64,000 nucleotides of DNA, taken from the NCBI GenBank assembly GCA_029990175.1, contig JARKIP010000685.1, positions 1 through 64,000 of the forward strand, given 5' to 3'. Source of the DNA: Petunia secreta. Its lineage: Eukaryota; Streptophyta; Magnoliopsida; Solanales; Solanaceae. The first letter of the stretch is position 1. Each line of letters begins with the position of its first letter. The position numbers were made by a program, and so were the translations under genes. The notes under the pieces were generated by a model. That model was not told the origin of the DNA. It saw only the letters and a program-made list of their open reading frames with translations, and did no database searches. Of this stretch, positions 45,732-56,388 are shown piece after piece.

Positions 45732-47963
45732 ATGATATCTAGTGGGTGCGAGGGATATATTGCTTTAGTTCGGGATGTCCGGGCAGAGGAGTTATCCCTT
45801 GATAGAGTTCCGGTTGTTTGTGAGTATCCGGATGTGTTTCCTGATGATTTGCCGGGTTTTCCGCCTATGCGGGAGATAGAGTTTTGCATTGATCTATTGC
45901 CAGGCACTCAGCCTAAATCTATTCCCCCGTATCGTATGGCTCCTGTTGAGTTGAGGGAGCTGAAGGAGCAGATTCAGGATTTGCTCGATAAGGGCTTCAT
46001 TAGGCCCAGTGTGTCTCCATGGGGTGCCCCGGTATTATTTGTGAAGAAGAAGGATGGCTCTATGCGGATGTGTATTGATTACCGGCAGCTGAATAAGGTT
46101 ACTATCAAGAATAGGTATCCTTTGCCGCGTATTGATGATTTGTTTGATCAGCTTCAGGGTGCTACCTTCTTCTCGAAGATTGATTTGAGGTCGGGGTATC
46201 ATCAGTTGAGGATTCGGTCCGAGGATGTTTCCAAGACTGCTTTTCGTACCCGATATGGCCACTATGAGTTTCTGGTGATGTCTTTCGGGCTTACGAATGC
46301 CCCAGCTGCTTTCATGGATCTGATGAACCGAGTGTTCAAGGCCTACCTTGACTCCTTCGTCATTGTGTTTATCGATGATATCTTGGTTTATTCGAGGAGC
46401 AGGGAGGAGCATGAGCAGCATTTGAGAGTTGTTCTTCGGACTCTGAGGGATCAGCAGTTGTATGCCAAATTCTCCAAGTGTGAATTTTGGCTCAGTTCTG
46501 TATCTTTCCTAGGTCACGTAGTGACCAAGGATGGGGTGTGTGTTGATCCGAAGAAGATAGAGGCCGTTCAGAGTTGGCCTAGGCCTACTTCTCCTACAGA
46601 GATTCGGAGTTTCTTAGGCTTGGCAGGTTATTATCGGCGGTTCGTCGAGGGGTTTTCTTCTATATCAGCACCTCTGACGAAGTTGACCCAGAAGAATGTT
46701 CCTTTCCTGTGGTCTGATGCCTGTGAGTCTAGCTTTCAGAAGCTTAAGACTCTGTTGACTTCAGCGCCAGTGTTGGCCTTGCCTAGTGGATCCGGGGGAT
46801 TCACCGTATATTGTGATGCTTCGGGTGTTGGCCTGGGTAGCGTTCTGATGCAGGAGGGTAAGGTGATAGCTTATGCCTCGAGACAGCTGAAGGTCCATGA
46901 GAAGAATTATCCTGTCCATGATTTGGAGCTGTTAGCTGTCGTGTTTGCACTGAAGTTGTGGAGGCACTATTTTTATGGCGAGCCATGTGAGATATTCACC
47001 GATCATAAGAGTCTCCAGTACTTGTTCACTCAGAAGGACTTGAACGGGAGACAGCGCCGCTGGTTAGAGCTGCTGAAGGATTATGATCTTTCTATCCGGT
47101 ATCATCCCGGAAAGGCTAATGTTGTAGCCGATGCCTTGAGTAGGAAGTCCATGGGTAGCCTCGCCTATCTTGATGCTGATATGAGGCCGTTGGCCCGTGA
47201 GTTGCAGGCTTTGTCCATTAGTGGGGTTCGGTTTGATGATTCTGTTCCAGGCCGGGTGCTTGCATATGTGGGGTCTCAGTCGTCTTTAGCTTCCCAGATT
47301 CGGGAAAGGCAGTTCGAGGATCCTTATCTGAGAGATCTCCGCGACAGGGTCCTGAGTGGGGGAGTGTCCTCGTTCGTGATTGGTGATGATGGTGCTTTGC
47401 GGCTTAACGGCCGGGTATGTGTTCCAGCCATTGTGGAGCTGAGGCAGATGATTTTGGCAGAGGCTAACAGTTCGAGATATTCCATTCATCCGGGTACTGC
47501 GAAGATGTATCATGATCTTCGAGAGCTGTATTGGTGGAAAGGGATGAAGAGGGATGTTGATGATTATGTATCTCGGTGTTTGAATTGCCAGCAGGTGAAG
47601 TATGAGCACCGGAGGCCAGCCGGGGTGACCCAGTCTATGCCCATTCCCGAGTGGAAGTGGGAGCAGATCACTATGGATTTCGTAGTTAGTTTGCCGCTGA
47701 CCGTGGGTAAGCATGATTCGGTGTGGGTAGTAGTTGATCGACTGACGAAGTCGGCTCACTTCATTCCAGTGAGGACTACTTATACCTCGGAGCGTCTGGC
47801 TCGTATCTTCATTGAGCAGATTGTGAGATTGCATGGTGCTCCTGTTTCTATCATTTCTGACCGAGGTGCTCAGTTCACAGCTCAGTTTTGGAGATCTTTT
47901 CAGAGAGAGCTGGGTACTCGGGTCGATCTCAGCACTGCATTTCACCCGCAGACTGATGGCTAG
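45732..47963 (+). CDS. pol: Tekay pol: RT, RNase H and most of integrase
   Basis: RT with YPDVFPDDLPGFPP, RMCIDYRQLN and the catalytic FIDDILVYS (about 46368). RNase H with YCDASGVGLGSVL, ELLAVVFAL and TDHKSLQYL (about 46810-47030). A linker ending HPGKANVVADALSRK leads to integrase: a zinc finger HPGTAKMYHDL...CLNCQQVK (about 47485-47600), first Asp TMDFV (47671) and second Asp SDRGAQF (47860). A TAG at 47961-47963 (Gln in relatives, DGQSERTIQ) stops it just before the catalytic Glu. It is in the same frame as gag-protease. Confidence 0.85.
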   Translation: MISSGCEGYIALVRDVRAEELSLDRVPVVCEYPDVFPDDLPGFPPMREIEFCIDLLPGTQPKSIPPYRMAPVELRELKEQIQDLLDKGFIRPSVSPWGAPVLFVKKKDGSMRMCIDYRQLNKVTIKNRYPLPRIDDLFDQLQGATFFSKIDLRSGYHQLRIRSEDVSKTAFRTRYGHYEFLVMSFGLTNAPAAFMDLMNRVFKAYLDSFVIVFIDDILVYSRSREEHEQHLRVVLRTLRDQQLYAKFSKCEFWLSSVSFLGHVVTKDGVCVDPKKIEAVQSWPRPTSPTEIRSFLGLAGYYRRFVEGFSSISAPLTKLTQKNVPFLWSDACESSFQKLKTLLTSAPVLALPSGSGGFTVYCDASGVGLGSVLMQEGKVIAYASRQLKVHEKNYPVHDLELLAVVFALKLWRHYFYGEPCEIFTDHKSLQYLFTQKDLNGRQRRWLELLKDYDLSIRYHPGKANVVADALSRKSMGSLAYLDADMRPLARELQALSISGVRFDDSVPGRVLAYVGSQSSLASQIRERQFEDPYLRDLRDRVLSGGVSSFVIGDDGALRLNGRVCVPAIVELRQMILAEANSSRYSIHPGTAKMYHDLRELYWWKGMKRDVDDYVSRCLNCQQVKYEHRRPAGVTQSMPIPEWKWEQITMDFVVSLPLTVGKHDSVWVVVDRLTKSAHFIPVRTTYTSERLARIFIEQIVRLHGAPVSIISDRGAQFTAQFWRSFQRELGTRVDLSTAFHPQTDG

Positions 47964-48758
47964 TCTGAGCGGACCATTCAGATCCTCGAGGATATGTTGA
48001 GGGCGTGTGCTATTGATTTTGGAGGCCATTGGGATAGCCATTTGCCGCTAGCAGAGTTTGCGTATAATAATAGCTATCAGGCTTCTATCCAGATGGCTCC
48101 GTTTGAGGCATTGTATGGTCGGAGATGTCGCTCGCCTATCGGTTGGTTCGAGTCTGGTGAGGTCCAGGTGTTGGGGCCCGATTTGGTGCAGCAGACCTTA
48201 GATAAGGTCCGGGTTATTCAGGATCGACTCCGCACGGCTCAGAGCCGGCAGATATCGTATGCAGATCGGAGGCGGAGAGATCTTGAGTTCATGGTTGGGG
48301 ACCGGGTATTCCTCAGAGTGTCGCCCATGAAGGGTGTTATGAGATTTGGGAAGAAAGGGAAGCTCAGTCCTAGGTTCATTGGGCCTTTTGAGATATTGGA
48401 GCGCGTTGGCGCCGTTGCTTATAGACTGGCTTTGCCTCCCTCTCTGTCTGTTCATCCGGTGTTCGATGTGTCCATGCTCCGGAAGTATGTTCACGATCTG
48501 TCTCATGTGATCGATATGGCTTCTGTGGAGGTAGATGGCGACTTAGCTTATTCGGAGAAGCCTATTGCTATTGTGGCTAGAGAGGTCCGTAAGATGAGAT
48601 CGAAGGTGATCCCGGTTGTGAGAGTTCAGTGGGGGCATCACTCCATTGCCGAGGCCACTTGGGAGCTTGAGTCCGAGATGCGTGAGAGGCATCCGCGCTT
48701 GTTCGATGATTCAGGTATGAAATCCTTGTATTTTCTAAGCCTGAATTTGTATTTTTAA
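47964..48758 (+). CDS. pol: Tekay integrase C-terminus and chromodomain-like tail
   Basis: In-frame continuation after the TAG: the catalytic Glu in SERTIQILEDM, then AEFAYNNSYQASIQMAPFEALYG and the GPFEILERVGAVAYRLALP module (about 48380-48440). The chromodomain-like end reads IVAREVRKMRSKVIPVVRVQW and EATWELESEMRERHPRLF (about 48560-48700). In chromoviruses this tail targets integration to modified chromatin. The frame ends with TAA at 48756-48758, 124 bases before the 3' LTR. Between lies the GTCCGAGGACGGCCGAG stretch and polypurine tract AGTGGGGGAGAA. Confidence 0.85.
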   Translation, partial: SERTIQILEDMLRACAIDFGGHWDSHLPLAEFAYNNSYQASIQMAPFEALYGRRCRSPIGWFESGEVQVLGPDLVQQTLDKVRVIQDRLRTAQSRQISYADRRRRDLEFMVGDRVFLRVSPMKGVMRFGKKGKLSPRFIGPFEILERVGAVAYRLALPPSLSVHPVFDVSMLRKYVHDLSHVIDMASVEVDGDLAYSEKPIAIVAREVRKMRSKVIPVVRVQWGHHSIAEATWELESEMRERHPRLFDDSGMKSLYFLSLNLYF

Positions 48759-48869
48759 GTTTTATTGATTTCGGGTGGTACCGAGGGGTCCTCGAAATCC
48801 GTGCCAGCTCCGTGGCTAGTGTGGGATCCTACCTTAGACTTAGGCTCGTCCGAGGACGGCCGAGAGTCT

Positions 48870-48882
48870 AAGTGGGGGAGAA
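48870..48882 (+). promoter_or_regulatory. Polypurine tract of the Tekay element
   Basis: AAGTGGGGGAGAA immediately before the LTR TGTAACGACC. Confidence 0.9.
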
Positions 48883-51614
48883 TGTAACGACCCTCAAATA
48901 GTCGTTACGGGATCCGGGACCTCGATTTGCGTATCGACAGTCCCAAAAGCTCCGTTAGGTCATTTATGACCCGTCTGTGAAATCTGAGTCGAAACGGAGT
49001 CCGTTTGATAGGTTTTCGAGAAAAGGATCCGTTTATGAAATTCCGGAAAGGAATTTGGGTTTTCGATAGGTCGTTTTGAGTAAACGAACCCCGATGGAAA
49101 ATCCGAGCGCACCGTTAGGTCCGTCTCGTCATTTATGATATGTAGCAACCTTCAAAATTGAAAACGGACCTCGTTTGATAGGACTTTTGATAAAGTTCCC
49201 GTTTCGGAAGTTTAAAAGAGTTAAAAGAGGTTTCCGAGCTCGATTTGAGCAAATGAGCTCCGATGAGAGATCCGAAATTTCTGTTAGGTTTGTATAGTCA
49301 TTTGTGACTTGTAGCAACTTTCTGAATTGGATTCCGAGGTCGTTTGGTTAAATTTCGCTATTTTGGCGAAAGTCGAAAATTGAACCTTTGTCGTGGGATC
49401 CACTTTTTGAGTTCTGGAGGTCCGAATTGAGTTCCGTCTTGACGAGCATGTCACCCAAGTATTTTATGGCTTGTGTGCAAAATTTGGGATCATTCCGAGC
49501 TTCGTAGGGTCCCGTTTTGCCCCTAAAACAGTAGAAAATCTGGTGCGACTTTTCTGTTCTGTTTTGGCGCAAACGGCCGGATAAAAGCTGATTTTTCGGC
49601 CAATCCGTAAGGAATTAGGAAAACCTCAAAACATGAAAGTTGTAGCCCTTTGAGTTGTGGTTCTAATGGCATCGGTTTCAGGTCATTTGGACATTCCTAT
49701 CAAAAGTTATGATTTTTTCAAAAGAAGCTATCACAGAGGCAAAAACTGCTATAAAAAGGCCATTTCGGGCCATTTCGGTTCATAACTTATAAAAATCATT
49801 TGGTGAGCTCTTGAGGCGATTTTTGGGTATTTCTTGAAGACCCAATGATACTTACACTTGGGGAAAGACATTGAGCAAGGCTCGCATGTGGAATCTAAGT
49901 GTACTTTTGGACTCACGGGAGCATGGGGAGTCCGGAAAAGTACATTTTGTAAATTTAGGGCTCGGCCTTACCCGGGGGTATTTTGGTAATTTTTACCCTA
50001 GGATGCCTATAGGCTTAAATAGCTATAATTGAGCACTCATATGTGCTATATCTTGTCTTAATAGACCTAGTGGAGAGTCCTTCACGGACAAGGCGAGCGG
50101 GAAAGGAGATTCTTCCCGGCATTTGGGCCCGAATTTCGAGGTAAGTGAGACTTGACCTCTATTGTGCTTGTGGACTCTTCCTTCATGCTAGTATGCTTCA
50201 TGTACGCATATATATACCTAACAATGGTTAGGATTAATGATGTGAATTACTTGCTATTATTGTTTGTTATAAATAGCGAGATTGTGACTCGACCGAGGTA
50301 TGTGCCGGTCTAAATGCTACGTCGAGGTAGCTTAAATTTATATCGTAGTAACGCTTGCTACGCCATGCTTAGATAGCAAGAACTTGGGACATGGCCGAGG
50401 ATGTTGCCGGCATGTCATGATAAATGTCTTGCCGAGGATTTTGCCGGCTTTTGTATGATATTGGTACTTGATTTGTTCACGTGCCGGGTTGGGTAGTGCT
50501 GTCTATACGTAATCTTGGGTTGGACGACATGGGAGTAGGGATTGTACCCCCAAACTGTGGTCGGGTTAACCTTCGCCTTACGTTCAGCTAGCATAACCAA
50601 CCTGGGTTACGGTGACTGTGAAATATTATCGTTATTAATATTTCTGTTATTATTTCTGTTATTGTTTTTAATGTCGTGGATATTAATACTGTTAGAGAGA
50701 CACTTGACAGGGGGTGTGGTGTCGCCTATACTATGAGATGTGTCACACTTGACAGGGGGTGTGGTGTGGACACTTGATCTTTGAGATGTGAAACACTTGA
50801 CAGGGGGTGTGGTGTGGTCACTTGATTTATTGAGATACGACGCACTTGACAGGGGGTGTGGTGCGATCGTAGACAGATTTGAGATGAGCCAACGACTACG
50901 GGTCGTTGATCTACTTATTCATGATTGTGATAGTGACTTCGGGTCACGGTATATGGTTGATACTTAGTAGTGGTGTTGCTAATCCATCGTAGGTCTAGGT
51001 TAGTCGGCACGGGAGTAGAGATTGGACCTCCAAACCGCCGCTGAGTTGACCTATGCCTTACGTTGGATGGGCATAATCCTTGAGACTTCTGGTTACTACT
51101 TGTGTGTATGGAATGTGTTACATCTATTTGTGATTTCACTACTTTATTGTATGATTACTATAGTATGTTGTTGCTTATGATGCATGTAGCGACTTGTCCC
51201 GCAAGGGTACCTTAGCGGGCCTGTCGGTGATCTTACTGGGCTTCGGCTCATAACTTACTCTGCTACGTGCGCAGGTCCTTCATCCAGTCAGCAGCCCGGA
51301 CGTTAGCGGTTCCCGAGGCTTCTGAGACTTTTGATTGAGGTGAGCTGACCACACAGACCGTGGTGGCATACCGCCGGAGTCACTTAGAGATAGGACTCAG
51401 ATTTCTTTGATGTATATTCATACTTTATTGAGTCACTCTTAGAATGCTCCAATTCTTTTGTGGATATATTCTTTTGGACTTCACCCTTTTATATTTATAT
51501 ATCCATTTATGATCTTTTCACATTATTGTTCTTTTCCGCATCTTGTTTCATTGGTTCGCCTAGGCAAATGTTGTATAGGTGCCATCACGAGCCCTTGGAA
51601 ATTGGGTCGTGACA
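48883..51614 (+). repeat. Tekay 3' LTR (full length)
   Basis: 2732 bp, TGTAACGACC to GGGTCGTGACA. It holds the 604-bp block (about 49637-50240) missing from the 5' LTR, including an AT-rich TTAAATAGCTATAATT stretch near 50016-50030 that could be a promoter element. Apart from that block the two LTRs differ at few positions. Confidence 0.9.
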
Positions 51615-52155
51615 TGTGTAGCTCTCAATATTGCTCCAAAGTCAAGAACCCCTTACAAAAACTAAGTAATAAACTATTTATAATGTTTCCAAACCCTTAG
51701 TAATAAGTTAGACCCGATGCTAGAAGGAATAGGAAGTAAAAACGCGCACAAGGGGCGCTATAACGGGCGACCCGCGCCTTGGAACGCGTGCAAACAGTCA
51801 GAACCCGTCTCAGCCTCCACGCTTTGGCCATGCGGCGCAAGCCAAACGCGCCTAGCCCCTGCGCGCGGTAGAGCACGCGGCGCATGGGCTAGGGCGCCAA
51901 GCCAAAATGCTCTTCTTTCGCTCCAAAACTCGGCTCGTGTCGTGCCTTTGTGTGCTTAATCCAATCTTCAACCATCTTTCAACCAATTCATGCTAAATCA
52001 AGCTCCAAAATGCTCCAAATGCATCGCGTAACAACCTACACACGCACAACACAACATCAGTGTAAAACCACATTCACAAGCTACCAAACGAGTGCAAAAC
52101 AAGCTTAAATGTGCGGAAATATTAAGGAAAAGTAGGCATAAAATGCCGAACATCA
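51615..52155 (-). repeat. Athila 3' LTR, inner part
   Basis: Continues the LTR after the Tekay insert (TGTGTAGCTCTCAATATTG) and ends GCCGAACATCA. Outer plus inner part minus one TGTGT gives 1353 bp, identical to the length of the other LTR. Confidence 0.9.
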
Positions 52156-52172
52156 CCACCCCATACTTGAAC
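52156..52172 (-). promoter_or_regulatory. Polypurine tract of the Athila element
   Basis: The plus strand CCACCCCATACTTGA reads CAAGTATGGGGTGG on the minus strand, adjoining the LTR start TGATGTTCGG. Confidence 0.75.
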
Positions 52173-53995
52173 CCTTGCTCGCCCTCGAGCAAGTCATTCC
52201 TCACTTCCCATCCTCGGTAAAACAGGTCTGCCTATGACTATGGTTGATACCGACCATTGAACCAATGCGCACATGACTACCATGGGTCCACAACATGCCA
52301 ACAATTTACCAAAACCAAAAATATGAGAACAACCACCCCAAAATAGCTCAAATGCACAAAACTCAACTTAACGCAACCATGCTCCCACAAAATCACACCT
52401 ATCTGCTCAATCAAAAGCCATCAACTTTACCTACTTCATGCAAACCACATGCCCTCACCAATATCAAAGAGAGTGCCCCCCCAAAGATCACACACACACA
52501 AATTATCATGAATAGAACGGGGGCAATAATAAATGAATTCACTCTCATGAAAGGCTCACATGTCACACACAACGTACCATAGCTTGCCCGTAGTGTAGGA
52601 CTCCACTAATGTAGGCTCACTCCAATCGGGATTAACTAGGACTTTTAGAAAGGTCGTAATGTAGGCTAAGGGGCGGGTAGGATACATATGGTAATAGTGA
52701 CTACCTCCCTAAGCACTTTAATACATCACACTTAATTTCAAGCACAATTCTCATCAAACCACCCAATTACAAGTATCACACATACACCTTCCCAACAAGT
52801 AGCATTTTTCTTTTCAAGCACACACTAGCAAGGAATGAACATCTTTATCTTTTTTTTTTTTCTTTTCCACAATAATTTTTTTTCTTCTTTTCAACTTTGC
52901 TATTTTTCTCTTTCCTTATCATTTCATTTTTTTCTCAATTTCATTAACTTCCACCCTTGCCAATGTTTTTCACTACTTCACAATTTTCACAAGTATTCCC
53001 CTTTATTAGTTCCACTCAAGAACCTCCCAACATCCAACCACAACTCCAATCATCTACACAATATCAATAAAGTGCTTAAGGAGTAAAGGGCCAAAAGAGT
53101 CAATTAAGAACAAATGGGTAGGCTCGGGGTGTGGGTACCAATAGAAAGGATCAAAGAAATCACAACAACAATTTTTTCCAAGGTATATATGTAAGGGTAG
53201 GCTAACAAAAGAAGGCCTTGTATCATTTCCCGACTAGAGCCAACCTAGGATTTCGCTTTGCACACACACGGGGCAAGTTCTAGACATTAACATGCAACAT
53301 GGAGTAACAAGAACATGCCTCACACACACATCGCACATGGTTCACACAAAGAGGTTCCATCAACAACTCTCAACTAAGCTTCTAGAATGCAACTTGTGGA
53401 AATTTAAGCACTCATGCACAAAGGATAGCAATCAAGTCAAGCAAGCGGACTCAAGCATCTCAAGGGGGTCGTTCCAATTTTTCCTAGGCATGCATCACAA
53501 TTAAAACTCAATGACACCACAAATAGCACATGCAATCAAGCCCAAATCCATCAGTATCAAACAAATCAAAAGCACCTAGCATTCTACCATTTTTCCTACA
53601 TCTAGGGTCATCTACAACTAACTATCCTAATCCTAAAAAGCAAAACTACCCGGTTCAAAGGCCTCCCCGTGGAAAAGAACCGTGGCCATAAGAAAAACCA
53701 CGGGGCGGATGACATGTACCACTAATAAAACTAAAAGGAAAATCTTTTTGGAATTTTTCATTGGTTTTCTAATTTTTTTTTCATATATTAAAGCAAGAAA
53801 TAAATCAAAACAAAGTCAAGTGACAAAAGAAAAAGTCCTAAGGTACATGCATCCTAACCTCAAAAATAGATAAAGCGCAGTACCCCACCCTACACTTAAA
53901 CTAAGCAATGTCCCAGTGCGACAAAGAAGTAAGTGCAAAAGTAAGAGTACAAGAAAACTGCCCTGAAATCTGGATGGTGCGCAGGAGTGTGGACC
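52173..53995 (-). other. Athila 3' non-coding interior
   Basis: About 1.8 kb between ORF3 and the polypurine tract without a credible frame. It is AT-rich with long T/C runs (52845-52935). A long non-coding stretch here is usual for Athila elements. Confidence 0.65.
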
Positions 53996-55252
53996 TAGGC
54001 CTCCTCCTCATCATCGCCACCGCCCTCATGATCAGTCCCATACTCACTGTCCGGGTCATCGGCTACAACATCTGAATCCGTGTTCTCATCCTCCTGCGGA
54101 TCCACCGTTTTAGCTTGTACCTCGCCCAGCAGACCCTTCGAGGTCTCCGTCAGCGGGACCTTGCAGTCATAGTAGTCAAATCAACGCCCGACTGACGGGC
54201 CATAGCCTCCATCATCAAGTACTGACGCGCGGCCAAGTTGGCACTTGTCTCCCGCCACTCGTCCGCCGTCAGCTTCACCGGTGCCGTGGTGATCACCCCC
54301 TTGACCGAAGCAATGTCAAAAGGCTTCCCTATATCAGGGACAATGCGATCCCCAACCTCATCTACGGGGACGCCCGCCTTCTCTAAGTAACGGGTCAAGA
54401 GGTTCCCAAAGTACAACCTACTACATGTTTTTTCTTTTCTTTGCTCTTTCATCACTCGCACATGTAGTATCCTATGTTTACCGGCCTACCAGTCATGAAA
54501 AAGTACACCATGCACGCCCGAGTCTTAGTGACCTCGGAGTAATGAGAACAAGGTAGTATCCGTGCATTTATGAACCTCATCCATACACGAGCCGGCTTGA
54601 GAAACTGGGAGAAATGCATAAACTTGTGTCTCCCAGCCGCTCCTCGCCCCCATTTATGCGTGGAACCCTCGCCACACAAGGTCTCCCGCAAGGCCGTGTA
54701 ATCCGGTTTCTTGATGTACTCTCTCAACTCATCATAATCGGGGTCAGCTACCCCCAAGAAGGCATTCAATGCCGATGGATCCAACTTCACCTTCACACCC
54801 CGAATCGTCACCACATCATCATCTCTCCACGCCTCATCGGGCTCCCAGTTAGCATACAATTCTTGGACAATGTCCAAGTTGGCGTGCCCCGGACTCTCAA
54901 ACACTGAGTCCCACTTTAGGGCAATGATCTTCTCGGCCACACTTCTAAACTTTTGTAGCACCGGCCGTTTATCAATGGCTTGCTCGGGTATGTACCCCGC
55001 AAGCCGCACATTTTTGTACCATGTTTGGCAATCTCCCTTCTTCACAAAAGGGAGGCCATACCGAGTCTTGCCTCCGGGATGTGGTATCGGCATCGCGTCC
55101 TTTGGTATCTTAGCCTTTGCCTTTGCTTTTGCTTTTGCCTTGGGCTTAGCGGTTGCCTTGCCCTTTTGCGTTGTGGATGAAGGCCCGGCTTGAGGTTCTC
55201 TCCTCGGGCCCGCGGTGGATGAAGAACTCGCCTTTTGAGATGTGGCTACCAT
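53996..55252 (-). pseudogene. Athila third ORF (env-like position), two frameshifts
   Basis: The start MVATSQKASSSS at 55252 is chosen because a splice-acceptor-like TTTGTGTTTGTGTAG lies just upstream and the context is ATGG. A low-complexity basic linker (a KAKAKAKAK run) is followed by a globular domain: FVKKGDCQTWYKNVRLAGY, IVQELYANW, VVTIRGVKVKLDPSALNAFLGV and PDYDELREY. This is the plant-transposon ORF domain common in Athila ORF3. A one-base loss near 54455 shifts the frame into VMKEQRKEKTCSRLYFGNLLT (to 54150). A second shift near 54175 leads to an acidic tail (EDENTDSDVVADDPDSEYG) ending with TAG near 53996. No clear transmembrane or fusion segment is seen. The role is unknown. Confidence 0.7.
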
Positions 55253-56388
55253 GGTACCTACACAAACACAAACATCAATGTGAGATGTATAGCTAAGCAC
55301 CAAAAACAATTCAAGCTCAAGGGTACCACCCCACACTTATCATACAATATATGTGTCAATCACTCGTTTCAATGGCACGAGCAACCCCACACTTGAACAA
55401 AACTATCCTTGGGCAAAATATGCCACGTTTTGAATTTTTAAACTCAAGCTAGTGTGGGTGCCTCAGGATCAATTCTAGTGTGTATGCAACACCTAATGTT
55501 CATAGTAAGCCTAAGGAGTGCATTGCTACTCAAGAATTCACAATGTCATTGATATTTCATCTTTGAGGCTTTTTCACAAACACCTAGTGTGCACAACTTT
55601 AAACTAGCAATTTCAATGGCTTTTACAAGTCACAAGTTCTATACTAAGCATCATAGACAATTAAGCACATCAAGATTGAATTTTTATGCAAAAGCTTGTA
55701 ACTAGCTAAGAGAATCACCCATGAGCAATAATGAAGACAACTTACATGTTATTGAGAAGGAAGAGTAGTAATATACTTACTTGAATGTGTTAGAGTTGAT
55801 TGCACAAGATTTGGGATGAGTTCAATTGTTAGAGATGAATTAGGATGTGATTGGAGAGAATTTGGAGTGAAAGTAATGAAAAACTAGTGTAAGAAATCGG
55901 GGTTAAGGGTATGGGAGTACCGGGTCGCGGGTCAAAACCCGTTTGACCCGGAAAACTTACAAACCAATTGCCTTCCGCGATAGGCCACGCGGCGCAGGCC
56001 AACAGCGTGCCAATTTTTTCACATTCTGCTTGGCTCAGCGCAGTGGGAGGCGCGGGGCGCTCCCAACCGCGCCAAGCCTCATTGTTTCAGCTTTTTCCTC
56101 GCGCGTTGGGAGGCGCGGGGCACTCCCGAACGCGCCCAATCACGTTTTTTCGCACCGAATTTCGATTCCAAGTGCAAACCCAAGCGTGGGACATGTCTCG
56201 AGACGTCCCATACCCCTCAATGCATTAATTTCACCTTTTTTAGCTCACCCAATTCCTACAAAAACGACACACAAAAACAACAACTACGTGACACTATAAA
56301 AACAAAAAAAACTAAACTATTACAAGTACAAACTCGGGTTGCCTCCCGAGAAGCGCCTTATTTAACGTCGTGGCACGACGGGTATAAA
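55253..56388 (-). other. Athila spacer between pol and ORF3
   Basis: About 1.1 kb with no convincing gene. It includes two GGGAGGCGCGGGGC-type blocks near 56047 and 56109, which read GCGCTCCC on the other strand. The plus-strand frames here are incidental. Confidence 0.55.

Larger units (their letters stand above)
41529..51614 (+). mobile_element. Tekay/Del-type chromovirus (Ty3/gypsy), 10.1 kb
   Basis: LTRs are 41529-43655 and 48883-51614, with target duplication TGTGT (41524-41528 and 51615-51619). It has a Met-tRNA primer site, one gag-protease-RT-RNase H-integrase frame and a C-terminal chromodomain-like region. Only two in-frame TAGs interrupt coding, but the 5' LTR lacks 604 bp. The sibling Athila LTR at about 62440 shows the site before insertion. 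Confidence 0.9.

Noticed and set aside
43859..48506. Minus-strand open frames opposite Tekay gag-pol (for example 47286-48041, 251 codons)
   Set aside because: They are shadows of the strongly coding plus strand and have no motifs of their own.
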